This document shows positions 13,735 through 25,817 of a DNA stretch of 64,000 nt, one piece after another (within the stretch, counting starts at the first letter, position 1; each line of letters begins with the position of its first letter). The notes under the pieces were generated by a model. That model had not been told where the DNA came from and did not search any database. It was given only the letters and a program-made list of their open reading frames with translations. The DNA is from Halocaridina rubra (taxonomy: Eukaryota > Arthropoda > Malacostraca > Decapoda > Atyidae), in contig JAXCGZ010000096.1 of NCBI GenBank assembly GCA_037179515.1, positions 1 to 64,000 of the forward strand. Reading direction: 5' to 3'. A program made the position numbers and the translations under genes.

Positions 13735-16310
13735 GCTATTTTTTTAATGAGTGTGACACTGGGACAGGAAAGAAAACTGCCCTCAGCAATAAAGACCCAG
13801 GCACGAAGAAAAAGTAAAGGGTTGAGGACAAGACAGATGAGGTAATTATACACAATAGGAAAAGGACAGGCTGAAAGAATAATCATAGTACTTAGGACCC
13901 AGAGATACGGCAGGATTAGGTCCTGAGATGACAATAGCTCCGTTATTTTGAATGATGATAGGCTAAAAAAAAAATAGGAAAGATAGAAAGAGAAAAAGTT
14001 CCAGAATCTGAAGGTAGATGGGAAGCAGCAGCTGCTGCACTGACCTATCAGCAAGCTACAAATCTCCACACAGTACCTGTGAGACAAGGCTGCTTGGTAA
14101 GTGTTGCGCTGCCTCGGCAGTGGGAAAGGGATGCAACCTGCCAACTCATCAGAGCAGCAATAAAAAAGAGAAAGGGATGATACCTTATGGCGAAGAGAAA
14201 GAGAATCCAGATTAAAAGTAAGAGATGGGTCATTAATAAGCAAGATTGCCTTAGTTTCAACCTTATCTTGTTTCGGTTTTACGTCACAGACTCCCTTTTC
14301 TACCAAGGGCTAGGACGGTTGCCTTCTTGCGAAAGACTTGTTTTGGCAGATGTAATCGCTACCCTGAGTGCATGCCCTTGCTAACCACAGACCGTGGCGG
14401 GGCATGAACCCTCGGCCTGACACCTCAGAGTCGCGGACGCTACTGCTTGAACCACGGTGACTACTTAGATTCAACCCTATCAAGGAGATAAATATGAAGA
14501 AGCACCACATATGTGTGAGCAGTAGTCTTAGAAAGGACGGATAAGACCTTAATAGATTTTAAGTAACTGCAAAGAGGAATAGTAATGACGAAAACAAAAT
14601 AGAACTCCCAATTGCTTGGATGCAGTTTTAGACTTGGATTATGTGATTCCTACAGCACAAGTTAGAGGCTGTATGGATTCCTAATATGTTAAGAGAATTA
14701 AGAGCGTAAATTTTGTTAGCTTCGAAGACAATAGGGATATCAGGAGGCGAAGATGATAAAGAGATAGCCAAAATCTGTCTTGGATGCATAAATTTAACAA
14801 AATTTTGAGTGCCCCACTCAGATACCCTCTCAAAATCGGAGTTGAGAGTAGAAGAAAGAGTGATAAGAGATTGATTACGAGTAATAGATGAAGGCTGTTT
14901 GAAAAGGCAGAGGAACAATGAAGGGTAGAATTGTCGGCAAAAGCTTGAAAAAGAGAGGAGGATAAGAAGATTGTTGATGAAGAGAAAGAACAGAGTAGGT
15001 GAAAGAACAGAGCCCTGTGAAGCACCACTGGTAACAGGGAAGGGACTAGATGTTGCATCGTCAACAACCACATATATAAAATTATCAGAAAGAAAATTAG
15101 TATTCAGAGAACAGAGAAGGGGTAAAGCAATAAGCAGGGAGTTTGGCCAACAGAGCTTTGTACCAGACTGTCAAAAGCCTTAGAGATATCAAGGATGACG
15201 ATAAAGAATTCCCCATAGTTCCTCAGAGAAAATGACCATACATGAGTTAGATAGGACAAGAGATCACCAGTGGATATTTCCTTACGGAAGCAATACTGGT
15301 GATCGGAGATGAGCGAATTAGAGTCAAAGCATTTCAAGAAGTAAGAATTGAGCAAAGTTTTGAAAACTCTAAAGATAGGAGAGGTTAGGGCAATAGGTCA
15401 GTAGTGTGAAGGAGTAGACAGTCACCATCCTTAGGAACAGGTTGCACTAGATCATGCTTCCAAGATGAAGGATAGATATTGATTGAGAGAGCGAGGCTAA
15501 AACGATGGCAAAGCATGGGAGCCAATTCATTTGCAAATTCCTTAAAGAGCTTTGCAGGGATACCATTGGGACCAGATGCTTTGTCCGTCTTTAGCGAGTG
15601 AAGAGCCTTATGAACTTTGTGTGAAATAAGGATAAGGGAGGGCATTGGGTTAGAGAGGGGTTAAGAAAGAAGGTCAGGTGCGCTAGTATTGTTTACGGAA
15701 GAGTTGGCAGAAAAATGAGAGCCAAAGAGAGCAGCTTTGTCAGTGGGTAAGCAATGAATGAGAGGAGGAAAGCTTGAGTTAAAGAAGTTTATGGAGAGGT
15801 ATTTGGCTAAGGACCAGAAACATTTATCATTGGGAGAAGCGTTAAGGTCATCAACTTTCCTTCTTATAAAGTAGTACAGAGATTCCTAGTTGTGATAAAA
15901 ACAGAGAGAGTTAAATCAGAAGAAGAGGATTAGTATGACCGGTGTGCCCAATCCCTGGCCTAAATAGCCATGGTGCACGCATGGTCAAGCCAAGGATTAG
16001 AGGGAGAAAAAGTTTTCATAGAGGGGATGGAGGCCGCCATTCCCGAAGTTATGATCTCAGCAACTTTTAGGGTTACCTGATCAGGGTTGCAGAACCAAAA
16101 GCAGTAATCATCCCATTGGAAGTCAAAGAGAAAGTTATGCAAATCTTCACATTGGGTACGCTCAAAGTGCCAAAGGCAATGCTGAGTAGGGAGAAATGGT
16201 GGAGGGAGGGTGAATATGGAAGAGATTGAGATCACAGAGTGATCAGACTTGAGATAATCTACAGTTATCGGTAAGTTTAGTAATGAGTAAATAGTTAAAA
16301 TATTCAATAG
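13735..16310 (-). pseudogene. Jockey-like LINE (copy 1), endonuclease end to 3' UTR, split by a SINE
   Basis: Minus strand. 15960-16307 encodes the end of the endonuclease (SDHSVIS, FSPSNPWLDHACTMAI). 15385-15645 is the start of RT (LKTDKASGPNGIPAKLFKE, YPSSWKHDLVQPVPKDGDC). 15104-15355 has LISDHQYCFRKEISTGDLL and VILDISKAFDSL with the first catalytic Asp. 14628-15071 has SGASQGSVLSPTLFFLFIN and a damaged catalytic region (CRQF where FADD is expected). The C-terminal part, 13930-14250, includes INDPSLTFNLDSLSLRHKV. Stops and frameshifts separate the pieces. The 3' UTR ends in a motif read on the plus strand as GTGTGACACTGGGAC next to a T-run (13741), the copied poly-A tail. A 197-bp SINE interrupts 14268-14464. 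Copy 2 lies at 43222-45571 with a fragment at 56386-56480. Confidence 0.85.
14268..14464 (-). mobile_element. tRNA-derived SINE inserted in the Jockey LINE
   Basis: About 197 bp flanked by imperfect 17-bp target-site duplications: 14251-14267 (TTAGTTTCAACCTTATC) and 14465-14481 (TTAGATTCAACCCTATC). On the minus strand the head is tRNA-like, with an A box (TGGTTCAAGCAGTAG, 14440-14454) and a B-box-like GGGTTCATGCCCC (14399-14412), followed by a non-tRNA body. This is a different SINE family from the 273-bp repeat. The long reading frame across 14260-14306 is a chimera of SINE tail and LINE coding sequence. Confidence 0.8.
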
Positions 16311-16732
16311 TTAATTTCTTCAGTTTTTTCCTTTTGAGAATGAGTATTATTATTTCTTTTAATTCACCTTAAGAAAGTTTTAAGTAAAGTATCAGATTTT
16401 AGTATAAAATATAATTTTTTATATAGTTCTCCTTACCCTTCACAAGAGATAATTCATATTCTATTGTCGATAATTAACATTCTTGTTATATTTCGTTTAA
16501 ATTCCAGTTGAAGGTATGTTTGACTTCTGATGAATGTGTGCTTCGACTCTACCTCCATTTTATGAAATGATACAGCTATAGTAGATGTGTGTATGCGTAT
16601 TTCACTAGCTGCTTTTGCTATTTTACAGAATAAGAATTGATATGGGATGCACCTTAGCTTAATCTTGTAATGTATTTGAGAACTTAACGAATATTCACTA
16701 TGAGAAGAGTTCTTTGGATCACTGCAGCAATG
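16311..16732. other. AT-rich stretch, nothing recognised
   Basis: Between the 5' side of the Jockey LINE and the candidate Gypsy LTR. No feature is supported. The long minus-strand reading frame overlapping it at 16454-16900 has no motif and mostly reads through the candidate LTR. Confidence 0.4.
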
Positions 16733-16945
16733 TAAAAACGTATAAATAAGTGTAAAGGTAGAAGGAATGCAACACAGCAGCAGGACAAGCAAACGTCTTT
16801 GTAGAGGCTCAACAACAACGTATATATTTTCCACTATTCTACAGTACAGTACAGTAATACATAGGTGGTGCTGAGCGCATGAGCATCTAACTACGCACAA
16901 ACGACATACTTAAATACTTAGATATATTACACCCCTCCATGCCTT
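16733..16945 (-). repeat. Candidate 3' LTR and polypurine tract of Gypsy element A
   Basis: On the minus strand a purine-rich run (ATGGAGGGG, plus 16932-16942) is followed by TGTAATATATC, a typical LTR start (TG) directly behind a polypurine tract, about 140 bp downstream of the Gypsy A pol stop. The outer LTR boundary near 16733 (TTTTTACA on the minus strand) is a guess, because no second LTR survives to compare. Confidence 0.5.
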
Positions 16946-17070
16946 GTAGATAAAACTTGGCAATAAAAATATAAACAAAATACAAGACCTTTCCAAGTAA
17001 AAATTTCAACTAACAAATTCCAATATGTAACTCTACTTAGCAACATATATAAACAGAAAGCATTAATGAT

Positions 17071-18010
17071 TCACACATTATAAATTCAGTCTATCTACTG
17101 GTTTACGCTTTCGACTTGATTGTCTCACTTCAGGTATTTGCTCTGGGCTACCATTACTACTACCAGAATTTGCCTCAGGACTGAAATTTGAGTTAACTGT
17201 AGGTGTAATCATGGGAATATCAGACTTATTACTTGTACTACGACAGTTAATTTTTTCAGTCTTATCCAAATATTGATAAACATCAATACTACTCCTGTTT
17301 ACTAATTCAGACTCACTAGAGGTATTATATTCCTCAATATCAGCAAAGTTAGGTTTGAGGTGCTTGAACATTTTGTCAAAATGCCTATGAAGAATAATAC
17401 CATTTTCACTCCTAATCTTGCTTGAAACAGGTCCAGTACATTCTTATACAACACCAGATAAATTTGGAGGTCCTTGCCTAGAATAATTCTTAAAATATAC
17501 ATTATCACATACTTTAAACTCAGGAGGTGAATTTGTCTTAGCACCATTATAATACTTGGCCTGATTTTCCAGCTTCTTATTAATATGACCCTCCATAGGA
17601 CCCTCATAATCAATGTGTAGCATTGACCATGGCTTGCTAAGGAACTCCCATGGATGCAGTGTTTGCTTACAAATACAGTTTGGCCTGTATTTTTGACAAG
17701 CTTTGCATAAATGAACACGTCTCTCCAAATCTTTATCAATTTGAGGCCATCATACATAGCATCTTGCAAGACATTTCATTTTTACAATACCTGGTAGAGT
17801 ATCATGTAAGTTCTCAGTTAAAGTATTTCGTCCTTGGGGTGGTACCACTACTCTATTTCCCCACAAAACACAACCTTGCACAACATTTAATTCATGTCTA
17901 TGGTCAAAATAAGGTTTTAAATTTTCATCACAATTCTGACATACATTCCAACCTTGCAAAATATGGTTACGAACTTGTGAAAGTATAGGATCATGATCTG
18001 TCCAGCGACG
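17071..18010 (-). pseudogene. Gypsy element A, integrase with the catalytic core deleted
   Basis: Minus strand. 17750-17959 has the start of the integrase (GCVLWGNRVVVPPQGR, LHDTLPGIVKMKCLARCYV, with the zinc-finger His). 17444-17728 continues with the finger cysteines (LCKACQKYRPNCICK), LHPWEFLSKPWSMLHIDYEGPMEG, and then jumps directly to the C-terminal region (NQAKYYNGAKTNSPPEFKVCDNVYFKN). The Asp-Glu part of the DDE core that should lie between, on the order of 400 bp, is missing. 17078-17371 is the tail, ending RQSSRKRKPVDRLNL. Integrase joins retroelement DNA to the host chromosome; this copy cannot. Confidence 0.85.
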
Positions 18011-18019
18011 AATGTCTGC

Positions 18020-19571
18020 AAAATTTACCCTAGTAAAAATTTATTCTATCCTGCAATAGTACTTCCTCACCAACATGAACTGAAATTTCTAAATTATTTT
18101 CCTGCTGTATAGGAAATCTTGATAAACAATCAGCATTTGGAATCTTACGTCCTGGTCTATGCACTAAGTTATAAGAGTAAGCAGATAAAAGTAAAAACTA
18201 TCTAATTAGTCTACCTGATGCCATACTTGGTACTGCCTTCTTTTCATTCAACAATCCTAACAAAGGTTTGTGATCCGTAGAAATGGTGAAATTCCTTTCT
18301 AATAAATATTTGTTAAATTTGCATATAGACCATAAAACTGCCAGGGCTTCTTTTTCTACCTGGGCATAATTTTCTCAGCTTTTGACAAAGTCCTAGATGC
18401 AAATGAAATAAGTTTCTAAAAGCCAGTAACATCCTCTTGCTCTAATACCGCTCCCAAACCATATGAGCTTGCATCACATGTCAAAACCAGAGGTTTACTA
18501 GCATCATAATGAACTAATAAATTGTTTGATTTCAGTAATTCTTAAGCTTGTAAAAAAGCTGTATATTCCTTATCACTTAAAATCCATTCTGTAGATTCTG
18601 ATTCCAATGCATGCAATGGAACCATAATCTTGGACACATTTGGTAGAAATCTGTGGTAAAATTTCACCATACCACAGAATGTGCGTAATACCTGTCTATT
18701 CTGGGGAACTGGTATATTCAGTATAGCTGTCACCTTCTCAGCTGATTGATGAATACATTAAGCAGATAAAGAATAACCTAGATAAGTAAGCATAGGTACA
18801 AAAAGTCGCACTTCTCTCTTTTCGGTTTCAAACCACGCTTTTGTAATTTACTCGATACTTTTTCAAGACTCAAAAAATGTTTCTCAACTGTGGGAGTAGT
18901 GATCTATATGTCATCTAAGCACACAGCAACATGTGGAATACCTTTGAATATGTTCTCCTTCACTCTCTGGAAAATACCTACAGCACTATTCAAACCATAC
19001 TGTAGTGTAGTAAACACACAAAGACCTTTGTGGGTATTTATTACCATATACCTTTGAGATTCCTCCCTGAGTTCCAGTTGATGGTATGCATGGCTTAAGT
19101 CAAGTTTAGTAAAGTACTTTCTTTTCCCAACATGGCAAAAATATCCTCGGAGGTTGGCAATGGATTCTCCTCAAGCTCACAGACAGGGTTAAGGGTTTCT
19201 TTAAAATCAGTACATATCCTAACGTTTTTGCAATCACTCTTCAATACATTTACGGTGGGACTGGCCCATTCTGAAAAAGTTATTGACTTAATCATACCTA
19301 ACTTTTCAAGTCTCTCCAGCTCTTCATCAACCATTGGATGTAAATGATAAGGTACTGGCTTAGCAGGCTTGTGGACAGGAACAGCTCCTGCTTTCACATT
19401 AACTGAATCCTTGAAATCCTTTAAGCAGCCTACACCAGGTACAAATACCTCTCCATATTTAACTAAAAGTTCATCTATTTCCCCTTTCTTAGGAACATCA
19501 ACTGCATTTACATTAGCATTGTTAAAAAAAATCCTAATTAATTTAATTTCTTGCATCCATTTTCTACCCAA
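18020..19571 (-). pseudogene. Gypsy element A, reverse transcriptase and RNase H
   Basis: Minus strand. 19095-19571 holds the RT fingers (VPKKGEIDELLVKYGEVF, KPVPYHLHPMVDEELERLEKLGMI, WASPTVNVLKSDCKNVRICTDFK). The catalytic motif near 18900-18920 reads CLDDI where Tyr-Leu-Asp-Asp is usual, next to a stop. 18542-18733 is the connection region (LRTFCGMVKFYHRFLPNVSKI). The RNase H Asp is visible in [14 protein letters not shown] (about 18440-18480). Several stops interrupt it. It would copy the element RNA to DNA in virus-like particles in the cytoplasm; this copy is dead. Confidence 0.85.
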
Positions 19572-19817
19572 TTAAGAAGCTCGATCACCTTTAATTACTA
19601 CAATAGGCAACCTGCGATATTGGTCATTATACACACCATCAACCATAGCTATACCTGCAATATCAAGTGGCTGTTTGTTATAATCCGAGAGTATAATGTC
19701 TGCATTTAGTAATTCTTCAGAAGAGTTGCATACCTTTCTATATGCATTTTCACCCATACAAGTGACTGCTGCACCTGTATCAACCTCAAAATGAACATTT
19801 TTATCATTAACCATCAT
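19572..19817 (-). pseudogene. Gypsy element A, aspartic protease
   Basis: About 81 residues with the retropepsin active-site motif EVDTGAAVTCMG and downstream ADIILSDYNKQPLDIAG. It directly precedes the RT region, the normal Ty3/Gypsy order (PR-RT-RNaseH-INT). The stop after DRAS separates it from RT. Confidence 0.8.
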
Positions 19818-20139
19818 ATTAACAACATATTAACCATCATAGCTACGAACATCTTCAGCTGTAGACTGATGTGGCAGCTTACCAGACTCCTTCAAAACAA
19901 AAATATCATACTCATGAGTTGCAATCATTTTAGATACCTAAAAATCTTCATTAACTACTGAAATATTATCACATACATTTAAATTCAGATTTGAAATTGC
20001 ATCTGAAATTTGAACTATATCAGATTCAACAGACTGAAGTACTGGTTTGGCATTCTGAAGTTGTGGGATAGTACTGCTAACACAATGCTGTGATCTTGGT
20101 ACCTTACCATCTTCACATACAACAGCTAAAAGTCCTATT

Positions 20140-20890
20140 CTATGGCAAACCTACATTTAGCAGTCTTGAATTTACATAAATTAGCTAAATGTCCAGCAGA
20201 ATTACATCTAAAACATCATCTTATCACATTAACATTACTCGGGAACTATTCAGCACTGAAACATCTCTCCCCTGTTGAACAGATCGTCTTCGGTGACGAA
20301 AGTTTTTAATAGCAGCTGGCTTACCCGAATATAACACTTTACCACTTTTATACCTATTAATACTATGAACAGCTGTACTACCACTATCAGCTGAAAACTG
20401 TGCATTTGCAAATATAGTAGCATTAGTTCCATTTAATTCAGATTCCTCAGCAATTTTCACAGCTTCCAAAAAAGTTAATTCTAATCCTCCAGATGGTTCC
20501 AAAATTGTGTTAGCTACACACCGAGACTTTACTCCTGCAATTAGCTAGTCCACTAATATTTGATCTAACATCTCTCCAATTCACAGTATAGAGCAGAGTG
20601 CTTGAGACAAACATAAAAATCCTGCAAAGATTCACCCTGCTTTCTCATAACAAGCCTGAACTTCATCCGTTCCACTTGTGGGTTTTTCAAACTTCCAAAA
20701 TTTTTTTGTAGGCTAGCGATCACCTATGCATAGGTTATCGCTGACGGAACTTTTGGTGGTAGTAAATCTTTCAGTACTTGATATTGGGTTGGAGATAGAC
20801 CCATAATTAGCGTAGGTACCTTCTTTTCATCTGCTACATCCTTCTCGGCAATCTTGGATTTTGCCTGCTGAAATAAAATGCTGGATTTCT
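20140..20890 (-). pseudogene. Gypsy element A, gag (capsid and zinc knuckle)
   Basis: Minus strand. The capsid region from about 20880 reads VPTLIMGLSPTQYQVLKDLL, then MKFRLVMRKQGESLQDFYV and TFLEAVKIAEESE. A CCHC zinc knuckle, CFRCNSAGHLANLC (CX2CX4HX4C), is encoded at 20174-20215. Stops at several points. Gag packages element RNA. No 5' LTR is present; gag runs directly into an unrelated integrase fragment. Confidence 0.75.
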
Positions 20891-20984
20891 GGGAGGGACC
20901 GGCAAGCTAAATTCCTTATAAAAGATCTAAAGAAGTCAAATCAATTGTCAAAACATCTTAGCCAGAGAATGGTCATGGAATTGA

Positions 20985-21600
20985 GGTTCTAGGCCCGACC
21001 AACTTGTTAGCAAAGCGTCTGAGTTTACTGGATGAATATTGAGGACCATTATCAGAAACTTCAGTATCAGGTATACCATGTCTTGCAAAATGGTGTTTCA
21101 GTGTAGTTATTATTGTTTCAGATGTCATTTCTGGAAGATAATCAACTTCAAAATATTGACTAAAATATCTACAGTGACAAAATAGTTTTTACCATGAATA
21201 GTAAAAATATTACTACCAACTTTTTGCTATGGGCGACATGCTACTTCATGCAGATGGCGTGGTTCTTGAGGTTGTCAGATGGAATAGGAAGAACATATCA
21301 CAATCTTCCACTTATTGACAAATCTCAGCAGATATACCTGGCCAATAAATCAGTTCATGAGCATGACAAAGACAGGAATTTATACCAGTATGACCAGCAT
21401 GGACCTTTGCTTTCATTTCACTGCACATTGATGTAGGAATGACAACACTCTCTCCACAGAGTATAATGCCATCTTACACAGATAGCTCGTCACGATAACT
21501 GAAATAGGGTGTTAAGGCTGGATGTAAAAAACCTTTATTCTGAGGTCATCCCTCTATTATAACTTGTTTCAAAAGTTTAAGAGTAGCTAATTTAGTAACT
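20985..21600 (-). pseudogene. Integrase fragment of another Gypsy element
   Basis: Minus strand: PYFSYRDELSV, the zinc-binding region HAGHTGINSCLCHAHELIYWPGI (21300-21410), then the core segment TLKHHFARHGIPDTEVSDNGPQYS with the second catalytic Asp (21000-21100). It is cut off before the catalytic Glu and lies upstream of gag A, where no integrase belongs, so it is a separate truncated element. It abuts the Gmr1-like 5' LTR at about 21600. Confidence 0.8.
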
Positions 21601-23533
21601 TTTAACTGTCTCTTCTTTTCTTACTAAATAATTCTCACTCCTTGCATTTTTCAGATTACGATTATTTGCAGTTTATATTTCAGCTTATAGCTAATTTTAA
21701 AAAAATATCTTATTTAATATTCTTTTATGTGTAGAAAGCATGATCCCAATACAAAATCTTCCTCCTATTTCTCTGTTTTCTGCCTTTTCTTTTTCTCATG
21801 AACAATACTATTATCCTAGCGAGTCTGTTAGATACAGTGTCTATGCAATTTTCTTGTTATAAAATTGCTTTGCTGATAAATTTTGTTATATTATAAAAAC
21901 TGCTATTGCTGATAATTTTGTTATAAATTTGACCCTGCTGATATGTCATTAGCCTGTCTACATACATTTTAGTACCTTCTTTATTTTTGCATCGTTGACA
22001 TTTCATCTCCTGCAACACAAAGAATGTTCTGGTGATTGTTTGCCAGTAACCTATCTTGCCCATAATATTTATCTTTTTTCTTTTTTTTAATTGCTTCCAC
22101 TTGTTGCACCTAAATACTGTCTCTCCCTTGATCTCTGCCATAATTGCCTGCTAGGAACCACCACTACAGTAACCCTCGAATTTTATATGAACAAATTACT
22201 GCTCTGAATATAGATACTACATGATGACTCCACTAAGAGGGACGCTGAATCTCCCTCAATTGGCGGCCAAACATCCCAGAGGCAAGATCTCGCCTCAGCA
22301 GTCAAACTTACTTCAAACTTTTTTACGTGGCATCTTCACATGAATTCATTTGGCACAAACAAGGTGAGAGATAGTGCATGGCAAAGTTCGTTGGTCAAAT
22401 AAATTGGGAATTCTAGAAACTGGTTACATTCGATACTGGTCAAATCCTACGAATTTTTCTCAGATTCCAGTCCCATACAAAACGAACTTTTGTAGATTAC
22501 CTAACTGGAATCTCATTTGCCAAATTTAATTCCTTGACCTGCAAATTACCGCCAATATACATTGATAACAAATTTCTTTCACTGAGGGTGCAAAACTAAA
22601 ATCTCGTCTGTAGAAGATTGCTTATTACCATGTAAATATCTATCCCTTCTCTTAACGAATTCAAATTTCATTTCTCCCATTTTTATCATCGTAAATAAAG
22701 TGTTTTACGTCAATACTCGTAAATAAAGTTTTTTTGCTATAAATTGCAAATAATTAATAATTTAACTAAAGTGTTTTTGCTATGAATTGCAAATAATTAA
22801 TAAGCAATTTTGCCCAGCTGGCATTGCAAATGTTTCTTGTTAACCACAATTTAATGAATACATACTGTATTTATCTTGCTGATTCTTCATATATTGGGAA
22901 TAAAGTGTTTTGGGTTAAAGTTGCAAATACTTCAAAAGGTGGTTTTGCCCTTTTTGCACTGCAGATATTTCTTCCTATCCAAAATTGAATGAATACATAT
23001 TTATCTCGTAGAGTCTCCCTTTATCGTATCTAAAGTATTTTACCATATAATTTTGCCCTATTGGCACTGCACACGTTTATGGTTACCCACAATTTAAGGA
23101 ATACATAATGCTGTATTTGTCTCGCTTATTCTTCATTTATTGTGAATAACTTGCTTTACGCTAACGTCGGAAAATAATTAATGGTTTTGTATGCTCTTAC
23201 AGTAGTGTAAATATTTCTGGTTAGCTGTGACTAACCAGTATATTTCATCCAGTATCACCACCTCCAGGATTCGAGGCAGCATTCCATAAATTTAAATTTT
23301 AAATCTATTCCAGCCTTCCAAAAATATTTCCATTTTTTTCTTAATGTGTCACTGCATTTCCAAAATTGAGAGAAAATTGAATTCTGAGTTTCATTTCACC
23401 GAGTAGTGGCAGTACGAGTAAGATGTGCAAGTACAGTAATATCTGTCCTGTTTGCCTGCGAGCTTTTAACCGAGTTCAGTACTTTGAGTCCCATAGTAAA
23501 ACAAAAACTTAACAACAACCTTCACACAATACA
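21600..23533 (+). repeat. 5' LTR (about 1.93 kb, 5'-truncated) of Gmr1-like element
   Basis: This region matches 30120-30845 plus 34940-35358 (3' LTR halves) and most of 47468-50620 (solo LTR). The solo copy fixes the ends as TGTGACAGAG and ACA. Here the first ~60 bases are missing, replaced by the integrase fragment. The LTR ends ATACA at 23533, directly before a primer-binding site. Confidence 0.8.
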
Positions 23534-23535
23534 AC

Positions 23536-23552
23536 TGGCGCCTGAGCAGGGA
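23536..23552 (+). other. Primer-binding site (PBS)
   Basis: TGGCGCCTGAGCAGGGA lies two bases behind the LTR end. It resembles the lysine-tRNA primer-binding site known from other retroelements with two differences, so tRNA-Lys is the likely primer. Confidence 0.65.
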
Positions 23553-24645
23553 TCCAAACGAATAGACTGATTTTGATTTTTTTTTTTATTTTCCTCTTTA
23601 ACATTGCACATGAAACCCAATTACCATTGGCTTAGATTATTGAAATGAATGAATCTTAGGCTGTGCTCAATAATTTTATCGCAAGAGATGTTGCATATCA
23701 GAATTTTTTTTTTTAATTAATTATGATAACCAAAATTTTCCTTGTTAACTATGTGGTAAAAAAAAATTTCAGGAAATCTGCACGAGATTATGTGGTAACA
23801 ATTAAGAAATTTTGCATGATGAGAACATGTGTTATATAAGATTTCATTTATTTGCGTGATAAGATTGAGTTTTAAAGCATTAGTGTTTTAAATATACATT
23901 AAAGTGTGATATATGTTAGGAATTGTTTATATTCCTTTCGGATTTAGGAATTGGGAGTAAGCATATTAAGCACATGGCTTATAATTAAGTTTTATATTCA
24001 TGCATTGACTGCTCAGAGATTGGGAAGAAATACTTTGGTGTTGTTTGTTGAGCCTGGGCTAAGCCCTTCATGTGTTTCACTTGTCACTCAAAAATAAATT
24101 TTCTCATTATTAGTAGACACATGTGCAATTTGGCTGCCTTGTAAGCCGTTAGCTTATATTTGGTGTATTTTGTATAGGCTCTGTGCCCTTTTGGCAACAC
24201 TCCAGAATTTTACTCACTACATTTTACTTTTTGGTACTGCCACATTCGTACTCATACATAGGCATGACCACAATACTTTACTTGTATGTATTCTCTTGCA
24301 CCGGGTGCTTGTCCGTAAAGTTCATTACTGCTCATTCCTTTCACTTGCACCATAACTGCGGGTACTGTTGCATATTGCTGTTAAGCTGGCACAACTGCCA
24401 TCCTGCATAACAAGTGTTTCATGCACTGTTTTGCAACATTTTGCTGCTGTTGCACTTGATTGTATTTTGAGTCCCTTTTATAGTGAGGTTGGGATCACCA
24501 TTACATTTTAGTTTGAACTGTGGTGTTGAAATTTTTTTCTCCTTGGTGTTGTGTGGTTCTTCCAATTTTATTTTACTATTGTAGAATTTTTTTTTTGTGG
24601 TTGATTTGTTTTGGCACTTCATTATTGACTGATCAGGACACCACC
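23553..24645 (+). other. Gmr1-like element 5' leader
   Basis: AT-rich leader between the PBS and the first gag ATG. No coding region is supported. Confidence 0.5.
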
Positions 24646-25601
24646 ATGGCTAATGGGCAGACACAGGAAACCACCATGACTACCAGGCAGTCACAGGAAA
24701 CTGCCATGGATACCAGGCAGTCACAGGAAACAATCGAAACATTCGATGGATACAGCTACCTTGACACGATGTTTGTTCTGGGTGAGTAATATGGCATGTC
24801 CGGAGAAAAGCTCCTTGAGTGGGCTCTTGGAAATTTGGCTGCATGCCGAGCTGAGCGGGGAAGCCCAATGAAAACATGAGCTTGCACTCGCTTGGATTAA
24901 AGCTTGAATCCCTGAACATGGTACATCACTTGAAAATGGGGACTAGTTTCGTGAGAGGACCCCCGATACGGACATACGAGGACGACGGCAAGCGACCGCT
25001 CAATACTTACATACGCTCTTTCAAAAGTCTTGCCAACACTCATGATGGCACTGATGCTGAGAAGACTTGTTGGCTGCTTGCCTCCATGCCACCACATCTG
25101 CTTGCCCTGGTCAGTGAATTCGACAGCGGGCAACTGAGGGACTATGAGAATGTTAAATGCACACTCCTCGCCTCACAGAACTTTTTGCCAGCTGAGTGTC
25201 GTGTTAGGTTTGTCTCTGCTATCCCATTGAAGGATGAGAACTGTAGTGCCTTTGGCAAACACAAGGCTTGCCTCTTTAATGATTGGTTGCAAGTTGCAAA
25301 TTGTCCTAATGCAAAGTGGTATCAATTCTTGATGTTTAATTCAATTGCAAATTACCTCCCTGCAGATGTTCTTGCATATGCAAGGACCCAGCTTAAGGAT
25401 GAGATCGACTTTGAGAAAAGTTTAGCCGCGGTGGATAAGTACCACCAGTACAACCAGCCTGGAGTACGTCTCTGTGACCTTATGAGGCCAATAAGGGCCG
25501 ATCCCAAGGCTTGTCCTCAGAGTGTCATCTCCCCTGCAGCAGGCCATGATTCTCACTGGAAAGGAGATTGCAGGAATGGGAAGCACAAGGGCCCTTCTTA
25601 G
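24646..25601 (+). pseudogene. Gmr1-like element, gag
   Basis: Gag probably starts at ATG 24646 (MANGQTQETTMTT). It opens with a short tandem repeat (TRQSQET twice). An in-frame TAA at 24787 and a frameshift near 24870 lead into 24876-25601, which encodes a capsid-like region (RTYEDDGKRPLNTYIRSFKS, DAEKTCWLLASMPPHLLALV, WLQVANCPNAKWYQFLMFN). The end AGHDSHWKGDCRNGKHKG looks like a degraded CCHC zinc knuckle (Gly-His and Asp-Cys remain, the first cysteines are lost). The role of gag is particle assembly and RNA packaging. The family is inferred from position and the downstream pol. Confidence 0.7.
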
Positions 25602-25817
25602 AAGTTCAATTGTCTAGCTCACCCTCCTCAAACTCCTAAGCCTTATTACAGCCATGCACCCACACTCAAGAAGGATGACTTGGTAAGTCCTAAGCCTTAG
25701 CAGTTCAGAGGCAAGGGCAATTACCCTGCTCCACCTTCCCAGGGTTTTCAGCCGAACTCTAAGAGCCATCACACTCCCTCTCACAGCAGCGGCCAGCATA
25801 ACTATCTGGCCACTCAC

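Noticed and set aside
13725..14306. A 193-codon minus-strand gene
   Set aside because: It joins SINE tail, LINE C-terminus and LINE 3' UTR; explained by the nested insertion.
16454..16900. A 148-codon minus-strand protein
   Set aside because: No recognisable domain, and it mostly overlaps a candidate LTR behind a polypurine tract.
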